This document shows, piece by piece, positions 1 to 8,499 of a stretch of DNA of 27,141 bases. Both the position numbers and the translations under genes were made by a program. Within the stretch, counting starts at the first letter, position 1; each line of letters starts with the position of its first letter. Under the pieces are notes generated by a model. That model made no database searches. It was not told the origin of the DNA and saw only the letters and a program-made list of their open reading frames with translations. Source of the stretch: JANMOK01 sp031415055 (lineage in GTDB: Bacteria; Pseudomonadota; Alphaproteobacteria; Rhodobacterales; Rhodobacteraceae); NCBI GenBank assembly GCA_031415055.1, contig JANOQZ010000028.1, positions 1 to 27,141 on the forward strand, given 5' to 3'.

Positions 1-969
1 GAACTCATCGAGAGGCACATCGACGAACATCTGCCGAAGCTGTCCGCATCCAGCGCAAAGGATCAGGCCAGCATGCTCAAGACGTTGGTCTTGCCCGAAT
101 GGCGATCGCGCAAGGTGGCCGACATAACGCCGACCGATGTCGACCGGCTGCTGATTAAGGTCGCGGCGGGGCGGCCGCGGGTCTGGAAGAAAACCGTCAC
201 GCCGATCAAGGTGCCCCGGGCTTTCAAATCGAAGCGGTCCAAACCAAAGCCCCCGCCGAAGACCTTCAAGCCGACGCCCGTGCGGGCAAACCGCGTGGGC
301 GAGGTGCTCCGCAAGATGTTCAGCCTCGCGGTCACATGGAAAATGCGGATCGACAATCCCGCAACCAGTTTCCGCAAGCGTCCCGAAACCGCCCGCGAGC
401 GCTTTCTCTCCTTTGACGAAATCCAGCGCCTCGCCGACGCCCTCTGCGCCGACCCGGATCAGCGCGGCGCCGGGATCATACGCCTCTGCATGCTGACCGG
501 CGCCCGCAGCGGCGAAGCCCGCACCGCGACCTTCGACCAGTTCAACCTCAATCTGGCAATCTGGACCAAGCAGGCCGCCTACACCAAGCAGCGCCGCGTC
601 CATCGCGTGCCGATCTCGCACGAGGCCGTCGCCCTGATACGCCTCCGTGGAGATGCCGTGTCAAAGGGCTGCCCCTTCCTATTCCCGGGCGATGTCCCGG
701 GGCAACCAGTTGTAAACCTTAAACGATTCTGGGATCGAATGCGCCTGCAGGCCGAGATCCCCGACGTCCGCATCCACGACCTGCGCCACACCTTTGCCTC
801 CCTGCTGGTCTCGGGCGGCGCCTCGCTGGAAATGATTGGTCGTCTTCTCGGCCACACCCAGATCGGCACCACCCAGAGATATGCCCATCTGATCGACGCG
901 CCGCTGCGGGCTGGGGTGAATGCCGTCGGGGAGATGCTGAAGCAGCGGTTGAGGGTTGTGGCCGTATGA
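1..969 (+). CDS. Tyrosine recombinase (phage/island integrase), 5' end outside the window
   Basis: The reading frame is open from base 1, so the N-terminal arm-binding part lies upstream and 322 codons are visible. The catalytic domain is recognisable: the first Arg in TGARSGEAR, the HxxR box as HDLRHTFAS, the second His in LLGHTQIGTT and the Tyr nucleophile in QRYAHL near the C-terminus. This order and spacing is that of site-specific tyrosine recombinases that insert islands into tRNA genes. The central region (RANRVGEVLRKMFSLAV) is the usual core-binding segment. It precedes cluster 1, which ends at a tRNA-fMet fragment near 9760-9804, so it could be the integrase of that island. That pairing is inferred from position only. 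Confidence 0.9.
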   Translation, partial: ELIERHIDEHLPKLSASSAKDQASMLKTLVLPEWRSRKVADITPTDVDRLLIKVAAGRPRVWKKTVTPIKVPRAFKSKRSKPKPPPKTFKPTPVRANRVGEVLRKMFSLAVTWKMRIDNPATSFRKRPETARERFLSFDEIQRLADALCADPDQRGAGIIRLCMLTGARSGEARTATFDQFNLNLAIWTKQAAYTKQRRVHRVPISHEAVALIRLRGDAVSKGCPFLFPGDVPGQPVVNLKRFWDRMRLQAEIPDVRIHDLRHTFASLLVSGGASLEMIGRLLGHTQIGTTQRYAHLIDAPLRAGVNAVGEMLKQRLRVVAV

Positions 970-1093
970 AACGGTCCTTGCCAAGACCAACAGGTCCTCA
1001 AGGTAAAAGGCCGTCAACTTGAGAACTACAATGTGCTCGACACCTTTCTCGGCACGCTACCGTTGATGGTCGTTTCGCTTTGGAAAGACCGCT

Positions 1094-2128
1094 TCAGATG
1101 TTCTCTCGGGTGTAAATCAGAAACGGAACGATTCTCGTATGGTTGACGCCATCATTTGGCGTTTGGGCGGCGCGGACCATCCCCCTGATCATCTCGTCTG
1201 CCAATTGGCGCAACGGATGCGATATGACAACCGAAAGGGTGCCATCGAGAAGCCCGGCACGGGTGCTGTCCATCAGGTCATAGCCCACTACCGCCAGTTT
1301 GCCCGCCCGACCCGAGGCGCGTAAGGCGGTCAATGCGCCACTTATCCCGCCGCCTGAGACGAAAAGGGAAATCATGTCTGGATGTTCGGAAAGCAGTTTC
1401 TCGGTCATTTCCTGCGCAACGGCACTGGATTCAAAGGTGGACAATGGCTCCAGCAAGGTAAAATCCGGGGCATGCTCGCGGAAATAAGATCGAAAGCCGC
1501 TCTCGTTCATTTCCTGATTGCGATAGCGCGGATTGCCCATGAGGATACCGATTTTTCCCGGTGTCCTGCACAGGTGTTCAATCGCCCAAGCCGAGGTACG
1601 CCCGACTTTCCAATTGTCCAGACCAATGTAATGCACGAGCCCCGCCGCCGAAAGCTGCGAGATAAAGGCAAAGACCGGCAGCCCACGCGCCTGCAATGTC
1701 TCGACCGCCTGAATGACAACCGGGTGCACCGCCGAAGTGATGCAGATCGAATCGCAAGACTCGCCTAGCGCCAAAGCACGGGCGGCGGTGTTCTGGGGAG
1801 AGAGGTCATCCAGAAACTCGATCCGCACCTCGACATCGGTTCCGGCTTGGGCGGCCTCTGTTGCCGCTTCGCGGATTGCCGCGGCACAGTTCTGGTAGAA
1901 TGGCCGGTGCGGCTGCAGCAACAGAAAGCCAAATCGGTACTTTGGGCGGCTGGCGGCCACTTTAGCTTGAATGGTAGGAAGGCCGTAAAACCCAATCTTT
2001 TCAGCCGCTTCCTGCACCAGAATCCGCGTCGGCATCCGCACCGTTTGCGCCCCCGCCAGAACGCGATTGACTGTCGCCACGGAAACACCTGCGGCCTTGG
2101 CCAAGTCGGGAATGGTCGGACGGGTCAT
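1094..2128 (-). CDS. LacI-family transcriptional regulator of cluster 1
   Basis: A 344-residue protein with an N-terminal helix-turn-helix (residues about 3-25, PTIPDLAKAAGVSVATVNRV) followed by a periplasmic-binding-protein-like effector domain. The motif VSVATVNRVLAG is typical of the family. I chose the ATG at 2128 because family members start only a few residues before the HTH; an in-frame ATG at 2146 would add six residues. The gene diverges from the hydroxylase/ABC-transporter operon, and the space between them holds three matching half-sites (2149-2202), a strong operator candidate. The effector is probably the sugar or cyclitol taken up by the adjacent transporter; that is inference. 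Confidence 0.92.
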   Translation of the reverse strand: MTRPTIPDLAKAAGVSVATVNRVLAGAQTVRMPTRILVQEAAEKIGFYGLPTIQAKVAASRPKYRFGFLLLQPHRPFYQNCAAAIREAATEAAQAGTDVEVRIEFLDDLSPQNTAARALALGESCDSICITSAVHPVVIQAVETLQARGLPVFAFISQLSAAGLVHYIGLDNWKVGRTSAWAIEHLCRTPGKIGILMGNPRYRNQEMNESGFRSYFREHAPDFTLLEPLSTFESSAVAQEMTEKLLSEHPDMISLFVSGGGISGALTALRASGRAGKLAVVGYDLMDSTRAGLLDGTLSVVISHPLRQLADEMIRGMVRAAQTPNDGVNHTRIVPFLIYTRENI

Positions 2129-2145
2129 GTGGAATCCTGATGTCA

Positions 2146-2202
2146 AATCGTATCAAAACTTGCCCTCAAATTGATACGATTGAGATGAAATGGGACGTAT
2201 CA
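2146..2202. promoter_or_regulatory. Candidate LacI-family operator with three half-sites
   Basis: The 11-mer AATCGTATCAA (2146-2156) is repeated perfectly inverted as TTGATACGATT (2171-2181). A third core, CGTATCA, follows at 2196-2202. The shared heptamer CGTATCA / TGATACG thus occurs at 2149, 2172 and 2196, alternating in orientation and spaced 23-24 bp apart, close to two helical turns. It lies 18 bp upstream of the LacI start codon and about 220 bp before the hydroxylase start, as expected for a shared operator controlling both divergent units. Confidence 0.7.
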
Positions 2203-2423
2203 CATCATCGCATCTTGATTAGGCTGGAGTCAAGATGGCACCTTGTTGTCAGAACTGCCGGTCATCGGACCACGACCAATGGGGTCAGGCGACGGAGGAC
2301 TACAAGTATCACTGAGCGGCTTGGGGCCGTGACCGTGCTGCGCCCTGCGGCACCGGGATTTTGTGGGAATGGGCTCTGCCAGCTCGGAATGAAGCGGCGG
2401 AAGAAGCCCATGCGGAGAGTGGA

Positions 2424-3437
2424 ATGGACGACCTGAAATTCGGCACAAGGAACAAGCGCGGCGACTGGGCTCCAACTGCGCGGGCCGAGATCGCCCCTTT
2501 TTGGGCTTGGCCGCCGCAGGTTGCCAAAATACTGCATTGGCTGGTCGGCTATGTTTGGCCTTGGAACGCCTTCCACATGGCGGTTACGCTGCTGTATTGG
2601 TTTTACATCGTTCCCGATGTTGAGGTGATGAAAACACTGAGCTGGGGCTGGGCGCTTTGGCTTTATGGCGTCAATGGTGCGGGCATTTTCATCTTTTATG
2701 GCGCTATAGAGTTTTTTTACTACGTCAAACGCAAACAAGGCTCGCGCTTCAAATACAACGCAAAATTCCCGGCGGATAATCCATCGGACGTTTTCTGGTT
2801 CAAGAGCCAGAACATCGACAATTTCCTGCGCACCTATGCGTTTGGTATTTCGATGTGGACGCTGGTTGAGGTGCTGATGCTGTGGGCCTTTGCCAATGGC
2901 TATGTGCCGTGGGTTTCCTGGAGTGAAAATCCAGTTTATCTTGCATTTCTGGTGTTCATCACGCCCGCCATTCACGAAGTGCATTTCTTTGTCATCCACC
3001 GCACCATTCACTGGCCGCCGCTTTATAGGTGGGTGCATTCGGTGCACCACAATTCGATCAACCCCAGCCCATGGTCGTCGCTGTCGATGCATCCGCTGGA
3101 GACGTTCATCTATCACGCGGTGGCCTTGTGGCACCTTGTCATACCATCCAATCCGATCATCGCACTCTTGCAGCTGAATGCCGCGGGTTTTGGCGCCGTG
3201 AACGGACATATCGGCTTTGAAAAGCTGGAATTCACTGAGGATACCGCGCTCGATAGCCATGCCTATCTGCATTACCTGCACCACAAATATTTCGAGGTGA
3301 ATTACGGCGGTGAGGGGCTGATCCCGCTCGATAAATGGCTGGGCACTTGGCACGACGGCAGCGCACAGGGTCAAGCGCAGATGGAAGCCCGATTTGAGAA
3401 GAAAGTGGCACGGATGAATGCGGCAAAGTCGCCTTAA
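2424..3437 (+). CDS. Membrane fatty-acid-hydroxylase/sterol-desaturase-family di-iron oxygenase
   Basis: A 337-residue membrane protein with several hydrophobic segments and the histidine clusters of the fatty acid hydroxylase superfamily: HEVHF and HRTIH (about 184-198), HSVHH (205-209) and HYLHH (283-287). These ligate a non-haem di-iron centre that activates O2 for hydroxylation or desaturation. ATG 2424 is chosen because GGAGAG lies about six bases upstream; a TTG at 2361 is in frame but adds an unlike extension. It is the first gene of the rightward operon, 64 bp before a sugar-binding protein. Its place beside sugar uptake and a Rieske ferredoxin suggests a substrate other than a lipid, possibly a methylated or otherwise modified sugar or cyclitol. 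That role is inferred. Confidence 0.88.
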   Translation: MDDLKFGTRNKRGDWAPTARAEIAPFWAWPPQVAKILHWLVGYVWPWNAFHMAVTLLYWFYIVPDVEVMKTLSWGWALWLYGVNGAGIFIFYGAIEFFYYVKRKQGSRFKYNAKFPADNPSDVFWFKSQNIDNFLRTYAFGISMWTLVEVLMLWAFANGYVPWVSWSENPVYLAFLVFITPAIHEVHFFVIHRTIHWPPLYRWVHSVHHNSINPSPWSSLSMHPLETFIYHAVALWHLVIPSNPIIALLQLNAAGFGAVNGHIGFEKLEFTEDTALDSHAYLHYLHHKYFEVNYGGEGLIPLDKWLGTWHDGSAQGQAQMEARFEKKVARMNAAKSP

Positions 3438-3501
3438 CTATCTGATAAGACACAAGTTTAACAAAACCCGTCAAAAGACGGCAACACTGGGAGAGGACTA
3501 A

Positions 3502-4476
3502 ATGAATACAATCAAAACACTGGTAGCCGCTTTGGTTACAACGACGGCAATCGTCGCCAGCGCACCCATTGCGATGAGCGCCGATATCGCTGTCGTCGGC
3601 GGTTCGAACGACGATGCGTTCTGGAATATCATCAAAAAAGGCTTGGACGATGCCAGGCCGGGCGTCGTGGCCAATGGTGGTTCGGTGAACTATCTGCGTT
3701 TGGTCAACTATGACAACTTCGCGCCTGACGTCGTAGGTCTGATCCGCACCGCGATTTCGATGGAAGTCGATGGTTTGGTCATTCCCAACTGGGTGCCAGA
3801 AGCCGAAGATCCGGCGATCAAAGACGCGATTGCTGCTGGCATCATGGTCATCCTGATGAACGCTGGCGGTGCCGATAAAGCCCGCGAACTGGGCGCGATC
3901 AACTATGTAGGTTCGGATGAATACGTGGCCGGCGTTGCTGGTGGCACCTATTTTGGCGATCATGGCCAGAAGAACGTGCTGTGCATCAACACTTTGCCCG
4001 GCACTGCCAACATCGAAGCGCGCTGCGCGGGCGTGATCGAGGGAATTACCGCCAAGGGCGGTAAAGGCGCACAATTGCCGCTGCCGTCAACCTCGTTTGG
4101 CGATGCAACGGCCGTGGCCGAGGCGATCAAGGCCGAACTTCTGAAAGATGAAACCATCCATGGCGTCATCACCATTTCCGCAGGCGATGCGGATTCGGCG
4201 GCTGTCGGCATTGATCAGGCGGGCAAGACCGGCACAACCATGTTGGGCACGTTCGACTTGAACGGTGCTGGGCTAGATCGTGTTAAAGCGGGCACGCAGC
4301 AGTTCGCCATCGACCAGCAACCCTACTTGCAGGGCTATTTGGCGGTCTCGCTTTTGGCCTCTGCCATCGACTTTGGCACCAGCTTGCCGACCTTCCCTGT
4401 CCTGACCGGGCCGGGCATCGTGGACGCATCCAACATCGACGCCACCTTGGCAGGTGTGTCTTTGGGCGCGCGCTGA
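3502..4476 (+). CDS. Periplasmic sugar-binding protein of an ABC transporter (RbsB-like)
   Basis: 324 residues. A signal peptide is clear: a basic start (MNTIKTL), a hydrophobic stretch and probable cleavage after APIAMSA, near residue 27. The mature protein begins DIAVVGGSNDDAFWNIIKKG, the pattern of type-I periplasmic binding proteins of the ribose/xylose/inositol class, and later has GTFDLNGAGLDRVKAG and FAIDQQPYLQGYLAV, the usual ligand-domain signatures. The ribosome site GGGAGAGGA sits just before ATG 3502. It should capture the substrate and hand it to the permease at 4596. A perfect 10-bp hairpin lies between the two genes. The exact ligand cannot be read from sequence. Confidence 0.93.
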   Translation: MNTIKTLVAALVTTTAIVASAPIAMSADIAVVGGSNDDAFWNIIKKGLDDARPGVVANGGSVNYLRLVNYDNFAPDVVGLIRTAISMEVDGLVIPNWVPEAEDPAIKDAIAAGIMVILMNAGGADKARELGAINYVGSDEYVAGVAGGTYFGDHGQKNVLCINTLPGTANIEARCAGVIEGITAKGGKGAQLPLPSTSFGDATAVAEAIKAELLKDETIHGVITISAGDADSAAVGIDQAGKTGTTMLGTFDLNGAGLDRVKAGTQQFAIDQQPYLQGYLAVSLLASAIDFGTSLPTFPVLTGPGIVDASNIDATLAGVSLGAR

Positions 4477-4493
4477 ACGACATATGATCTTCA

Positions 4494-4521
4494 CCGGCCC
4501 AACTGCTCGCGGTTGGGCCGG
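4494..4521 (+). promoter_or_regulatory. Intercistronic hairpin between binding protein and permease
   Basis: CCGGCCCAAC (4494-4503) and GTTGGGCCGG (4512-4521) form a perfect 10-bp stem with an 8-nt loop. No T-run follows, so it is less likely a full terminator than an mRNA-protecting or attenuating element that keeps binding-protein levels above permease levels. Cluster 2 has a matching hairpin at the same gene junction. Confidence 0.65.
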
Positions 4522-4595
4522 ATTGGCTTTGCGGTGTCGCGGGGACATTCCTGCGATGCGCTAAACAACAATCCAATGACATTCGGGGGCAGATC

Positions 4596-5612
4596 ATGAT
4601 CAAAAATTCTCCTTTCGGCGGCTTGTTGCGACGCCCGGAGGCTGGTGCGCTTTTGGGCCTAGTCGCTGTTCTGGTTTTTTTCGGCATTTTTGGCGGCGTG
4701 ACGTTTCTGAAACCGGCTGGCATGTCGAGCTGGATGAACGTGGCCTCCAACCTCGGCGTCATTGCCATACCGGTGGGCCTGCTGATGATTGCCGGTGAAC
4801 TGGATATTTCGGTCGGCGCGATGGTGCCCTTTGGTGCGATGACCGTCGCGGTCATTTCGGGCCATTTTGGCCTGTCGATCTGGCTGGGTGTCGCCGCTGC
4901 CATATCTTTTGGCCTGATCGTTGGCCTAATCAATGGGATCATGGTGATCCGAACCGCCGTGCCATCGCTGATCGTGACGTTGGGCACTTTGTTTGCGGTG
5001 CAGGGCGTCGTTCTGGGGCTGACGGTGTTGATCACCAAATCCACATCGGTGGCGCTGAAAACCGATGGGGCGGCGAAAGTCATCTTCGGGGATTTCATCC
5101 CGGTCATCTTCAAGGGTCAGCTTCAGTCAATGGTTGGCTGGTGGATTGTTGTGACGGCGTGCTACGTCTTTTTCGTTCACTTTTCGCGATTTGGAAACTG
5201 GATCTTCGCTATGGGTGGAGACAAGGTCTCGGCGCGCAACGCCGGTATTCCGACCGAACGAATGACAATTCTTCTGTTCGTCCTTTCTTCGACCAGCGCC
5301 GCCTTTGTCGGCATGTGTCAGGCGATGCAATTCAACTCGGCTCAGGTGGCGGGTGGGCAGTCGTTCATCTTTAACTCGATCATCTCGGTCGTGGTCGGGG
5401 GCGTATTGTTGACCGGCGGGTTTGGCTCGGTCATCGGCATTTTCTTTGGCACGATAACATTCGCGATTGTGACGCAGGGCATCTATTACACCGATTTCGA
5501 CCGCAATTGGTCCAGCCTAATCATTGGCGTGCTGCTGTTGGTTGCGGTTCTGATGAACAACACATTCCGCAAAATGGCGCTTTCCTATTCACCCAAGAAG
5601 GGAGCCAAATGA
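4596..5612 (+). CDS. Sugar ABC transporter permease (RbsC-like)
   Basis: 338 residues, almost entirely hydrophobic with about eight to ten predicted membrane segments. GELDISVGAMVPFGAM and a late Gly-rich segment (VVVGGVLLTGGFGSVIG) are hallmarks of branched-chain/ribose-type permeases (BPD_transp_2 family). It forms the membrane channel for the binding protein at 3502 and is driven by the ATPase that follows. Its stop codon overlaps the next start as ATGA (5609-5612), indicating translational coupling. Length is normal for the family. Confidence 0.93.
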   Translation: MIKNSPFGGLLRRPEAGALLGLVAVLVFFGIFGGVTFLKPAGMSSWMNVASNLGVIAIPVGLLMIAGELDISVGAMVPFGAMTVAVISGHFGLSIWLGVAAAISFGLIVGLINGIMVIRTAVPSLIVTLGTLFAVQGVVLGLTVLITKSTSVALKTDGAAKVIFGDFIPVIFKGQLQSMVGWWIVVTACYVFFVHFSRFGNWIFAMGGDKVSARNAGIPTERMTILLFVLSSTSAAFVGMCQAMQFNSAQVAGGQSFIFNSIISVVVGGVLLTGGFGSVIGIFFGTITFAIVTQGIYYTDFDRNWSSLIIGVLLLVAVLMNNTFRKMALSYSPKKGAK

Positions 5613-6433
5613 TGGCCACGCCGATCCTTTCAATGAAGGGCGTCAATAAAAGTTTTGGCCCGATTGACGTTCTGACGGACATTAACCTTGAACTGCATGC
5701 GGGCGAAGTGCTGTGCCTGTTGGGTGACAACGGCGCTGGCAAATCGACCGTGATCCGGTTGCTATCAGGGGTGCACAGCCCCAGTTCGGGCGTGATGTCG
5801 ATGGACGGCAAGCCGGTGACTTTTGACAATCCGCGCCAAGCTTCGGACCATGGCATTGCGACGGTTCACCAATTTGGCGGCACGTTTCCTTTGATGTCGA
5901 TCGGGCGGTGCTTTTTTGTCGGACGCGAACCGACGAAATGGTTTGGTCCGTTTAAAATTTATGACCGCAAACAAGCCAACGCTGTTGCCGTCAAGGCCGT
6001 GCAGTCTTTTGGTATCACCCGGATTGACGACGGCGACCGGCTGGTTGGTGGTTTGTCGGGTGGCGAGCGGCAGGCTTTGGCAATTGCGCGGGCGGTGCAT
6101 TTTGGTGCCCGTGTGCTGATCCTCGATGAGCCAACAGCGGCGCTGGGCGTTAAACAGGCCAGCCACGTTCTGCGAATTGTGAATGAGGCCAAACGACGGG
6201 GTCTAGCCGTGATCTTCATCACCCATCAAGTCATGCACGCCATGGCCGTCGGCGACCACTTCGCGGTCTTGATCCGCGGCGCTGTGGCCGCCGATTTCAA
6301 GAAGGGCGAAAAGACCCGCGAGGAGATTACCGACCTGATGGCAGGGGGCGAGGCGATGGCCGAACTGGAAGCGGAAATCGACAGCTACAAGTCGAGCCAC
6401 GAAGGCCATCCGCCCCCTCTTGCCGACCCTTGA
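5609..6433 (+). CDS. Sugar ABC transporter ATP-binding protein
   Basis: 274 residues with a full nucleotide-binding domain: Walker A GDNGAGKST (39-47), signature LSGGE (149-153), Walker B VLILDEP (169-175) and the H-loop His in FITHQV. It has one ABC domain, unlike RbsA or MglA, which carry two fused copies, so two copies would assemble per transporter. ATG 5609 overlaps the permease stop by four bases; a second ATG follows directly at 5612. It energises uptake through the permease at 4596. A 149-bp gap separates it from the Rieske gene. Confidence 0.93.
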   Translation: MMATPILSMKGVNKSFGPIDVLTDINLELHAGEVLCLLGDNGAGKSTVIRLLSGVHSPSSGVMSMDGKPVTFDNPRQASDHGIATVHQFGGTFPLMSIGRCFFVGREPTKWFGPFKIYDRKQANAVAVKAVQSFGITRIDDGDRLVGGLSGGERQALAIARAVHFGARVLILDEPTAALGVKQASHVLRIVNEAKRRGLAVIFITHQVMHAMAVGDHFAVLIRGAVAADFKKGEKTREEITDLMAGGEAMAELEAEIDSYKSSHEGHPPPLADP

Positions 6434-6485
6434 GAGCCTGTTCCTAGATGCGGCAGTCTCCCCTGTCGCGACCACGATCTCTGCT

Positions 6486-6507
6486 CGCCGGGACCTCAAC
6501 CCCGGCG
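6486..6507 (+). promoter_or_regulatory. Hairpin between transporter genes and catabolic genes
   Basis: CGCCGGG (6486-6492) and CCCGGCG (6501-6507) make a perfect 7-bp stem with an 8-nt loop. It lies in the only sizeable gap of the later operon (6434-6582), where transporter genes end and enzyme genes begin. It could be an mRNA processing or attenuation point; no T-run is present. Confidence 0.4.
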
Positions 6508-6582
6508 GACGGGGATCTGAAGCGAGTCGGGCGGGACTCTTCCCCGGCCCGGTCTACCCAAGATGACCAAAGGCAAGACCAC

Positions 6583-6894
6583 ATGACCAACTGGACCCGC
6601 GCCTGTGCGACAGGCGACATCGAACCCGAGGACTTGATTCGCTTTGATCACGGCACATTGACCTTCATCGTCGTCCGCAGCCCGGACGACACGTTCCACG
6701 CCCTTGACGGCCGTTGCAGCCATGAAAGGGTGCACCTCTGCGACGGTTTGGTTATGGATTATAGCGTCGAATGCCCCAAACACAGCAGCGTTTTCGACTA
6801 TCGCAATGGCGAGGCCAAGCGCGCCCCGGCATGCATTAACCTTCGCACCTACCCCGTTAAAGTCGAAAACGGGGAGGTCTTCATCGAGATCTGA
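6583..6894 (+). CDS. Rieske [2Fe-2S] ferredoxin, MocE-like
   Basis: A 103-residue soluble protein consisting of one Rieske domain. The cluster ligands are C45-S-H47 and C64-P-K-H67, the standard CxH...CxxH pattern. The small stand-alone size matches the ferredoxin components of oxygenases, including MocE of rhizopine catabolism. ATG 6583 places the domain at the expected distance from the N-terminus. It ends one base before the next gene. Its likely job is to pass electrons to the membrane oxygenase at 2424; a cognate reductase is not present in the window. A broken relative (13783-14073) lies in cluster 2. Confidence 0.9.
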   Translation: MTNWTRACATGDIEPEDLIRFDHGTLTFIVVRSPDDTFHALDGRCSHERVHLCDGLVMDYSVECPKHSSVFDYRNGEAKRAPACINLRTYPVKVENGEVFIEI

Positions 6895-6895
6895 A

Positions 6896-7672
6896 ATGAC
6901 TCAATTCCAACTTGCCGCCTGTGCCGAAATGTTGTGGCTTGACCGCCCGATGGAATGGCGCGCCAGCCGCTTGAAAGAGATGGGCTTTGGTGTCGGCCTG
7001 TGGAACTGGCCCGTGCACGACCTTGCCGCGCTGGAGAAGACCGGTGCCACCTTCGCCATCATGAACGGTTACCTTGAAGGCCGTTTGGCCGATGACGAAG
7101 GCGCAGACATGCTGCTGACGTCCGTGCGCGAGACGGCGCAGATTGGGAGGCGGCTTGGGGTGCACCGGCTGAACTTGCATGGCACCGGCCTTGGCGCCGG
7201 TGGTATCCCGATCTGGCAAGCTGACGTCGTGACGGGGGCCATGTGGCTGAAGGCCCGCGATACCCTGAACCGCATCTGCGATCTGGCGGAAGCCGAGGGC
7301 GTGACCTTCACGCTGGAAAACCTCAACCCGCTGGACCACCCGGGATGCCCCTTCGGTTCCACCGCCGACGTTCTGGCATTGGTCTCCTCCGTCAACCGCC
7401 CGCAGTTGAAGATCAACCTTGACCTTTACCACACGCAAATCGGCGAAGGCGACGTTATACGCTGGGTCGAAAAGTGCCTGCCGTGGATTGGCGAGGTGCA
7501 GGTAGCTGACAATCCGGGTCGCTTTGAACCTGGCACCGGGGAAATTAATTACCACGCCGTCGCCAAGGCAATGAAAGCCATGGGCTATGCTGGCCCCGTC
7601 GGGATGGAAGCTTTTGCCATCGACGATGATGAAGCGGCTCTTGAAGCCTTCCGCGCTGCGTTCACGGTGTAA
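6896..7672 (+). CDS. Hydroxypyruvate-isomerase-like sugar isomerase (TIM barrel)
   Basis: 258 residues of the xylose-isomerase-like/AP-endonuclease-2 TIM-barrel family. TLENLNPLDHPGCPF, NLDLYHTQIGEGDVIRW and VQVADNPGRFEPGTGEINY are the metal- and substrate-site strings of the hydroxypyruvate isomerase (Hyi) branch. Such enzymes interconvert 2-hydroxyaldehydes and ketoses or related keto acids. The start is ATG 6896, one base after the Rieske stop; the next gene follows after two bases, so the genes are tightly coupled. The substrate may differ from hydroxypyruvate, since the whole operon looks like sugar or cyclitol breakdown. Confidence 0.85.
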   Translation: MTQFQLAACAEMLWLDRPMEWRASRLKEMGFGVGLWNWPVHDLAALEKTGATFAIMNGYLEGRLADDEGADMLLTSVRETAQIGRRLGVHRLNLHGTGLGAGGIPIWQADVVTGAMWLKARDTLNRICDLAEAEGVTFTLENLNPLDHPGCPFGSTADVLALVSSVNRPQLKINLDLYHTQIGEGDVIRWVEKCLPWIGEVQVADNPGRFEPGTGEINYHAVAKAMKAMGYAGPVGMEAFAIDDDEAALEAFRAAFTV

Positions 7673-7674
7673 TT

Positions 7675-8484
7675 ATGGTGCAATTTCACAACCGCCCGAA
7701 CGTCGCCGATATCCGTGCCATGAAGGCGCGGGGCGAGAAAATCTCGATGCTGTATGTCACGACGTTGGAAGAAGCAGCGGCGGCAGATGCGGCTGGCATT
7801 CACATGTTGTCCATCGAGTCCCGTTTCTTCAGCCCCGAAATGCGCTTGGCGGCTGGCCGCTGTTTCGTGCAGGTTGGCCTGCCATTTGGCCCTTTCGGGG
7901 GCCTCGCCACGTCCGAGGATTACCTGCGCGCAGCCTTCCGATACACCGCAATGGGGGGCGATTGTTTCTATTGTGCGGCCTCCTTGGACATTCAGAAAAC
8001 CTTGTGTGACAACCATTTGCCCGTAGTGGCACATGTCGGCCTGATCCCGTCCTACATCACTTGGACCGGTTGGCGTGCTGTGGGCAAGACCGCAACCGAG
8101 GCGCGCGCCGTCTGGGACCATGTCAAGCAGCTGGAAGCCATCGGCTGCTTTGGCGCCGAGCTGGAGGTGGTGCCGGACCGTCTGGGCGCGCTGATCAGCG
8201 CCAACACCCCGATGATCATGTTGGGCATGGGAGCAGGGCCGGGGGCCGATGCGCAATACCTCTTTGCCGAGGATGTCCTCGGTTGCACAGATGGGCACCG
8301 GCCCCGACACGCCAAAACCTACCGCAACTTTGCCGCCGAGTATGCCCGGCTGCAAACCGAACGCATCGCCGCTTTCCGTGAATACATCGCGGACGTGAAC
8401 GCCGGTGCCTACCCCGAGTCGCAGCACAACGTCGCCATGGCCGACGCTGAATTTTCCGCTTTCAAGGCCGATCTTGGCCTGTAA
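7675..8484 (+). CDS. PanB-like (ketopantoate hydroxymethyltransferase fold) protein, divergent
   Basis: 269 residues. Homology to PanB is clear along the whole chain by eye: VVAHVGLIPS, LEVVP, LGMGAGPGADAQYL and GHRPRHAKTY match the family order, ending in a YPESQH segment like the PanB tail. The residues that should replace the PanB Mg2+ ligands differ: Asp45 aligns with Glu48, Asp84 with Gly68, and Glu114 with Ala in CAASLD (100-105). The His (H120) and general-base Glu (E164) positions are kept. It is therefore probably not a pantoate enzyme but a relative with another reaction, perhaps C-C bond making or breaking in this pathway. A paralogue of equal length is at 14102-14911. Confidence 0.85.
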   Translation: MVQFHNRPNVADIRAMKARGEKISMLYVTTLEEAAAADAAGIHMLSIESRFFSPEMRLAAGRCFVQVGLPFGPFGGLATSEDYLRAAFRYTAMGGDCFYCAASLDIQKTLCDNHLPVVAHVGLIPSYITWTGWRAVGKTATEARAVWDHVKQLEAIGCFGAELEVVPDRLGALISANTPMIMLGMGAGPGADAQYLFAEDVLGCTDGHRPRHAKTYRNFAAEYARLQTERIAAFREYIADVNAGAYPESQHNVAMADAEFSAFKADLGL

Positions 8485-8499
8485 CTTCAAGGACATCCC

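Noticed and set aside
970..1093. Gap between integrase and LacI gene, examined for an attachment site
   Set aside because: No tRNA fragment or repeat matching the copies at 9600 or 23820 was found.
2262..3374. Leftward 370-codon open frame opposite the hydroxylase gene
   Set aside because: No domain is recognisable, and the opposite strand carries the His-box oxygenase with a ribosome site.
7675..8484. Assignment as genuine PanB of pantothenate synthesis
   Set aside because: The metal ligands are not conserved, PanC is absent, and the gene sits within a sugar-uptake operon.
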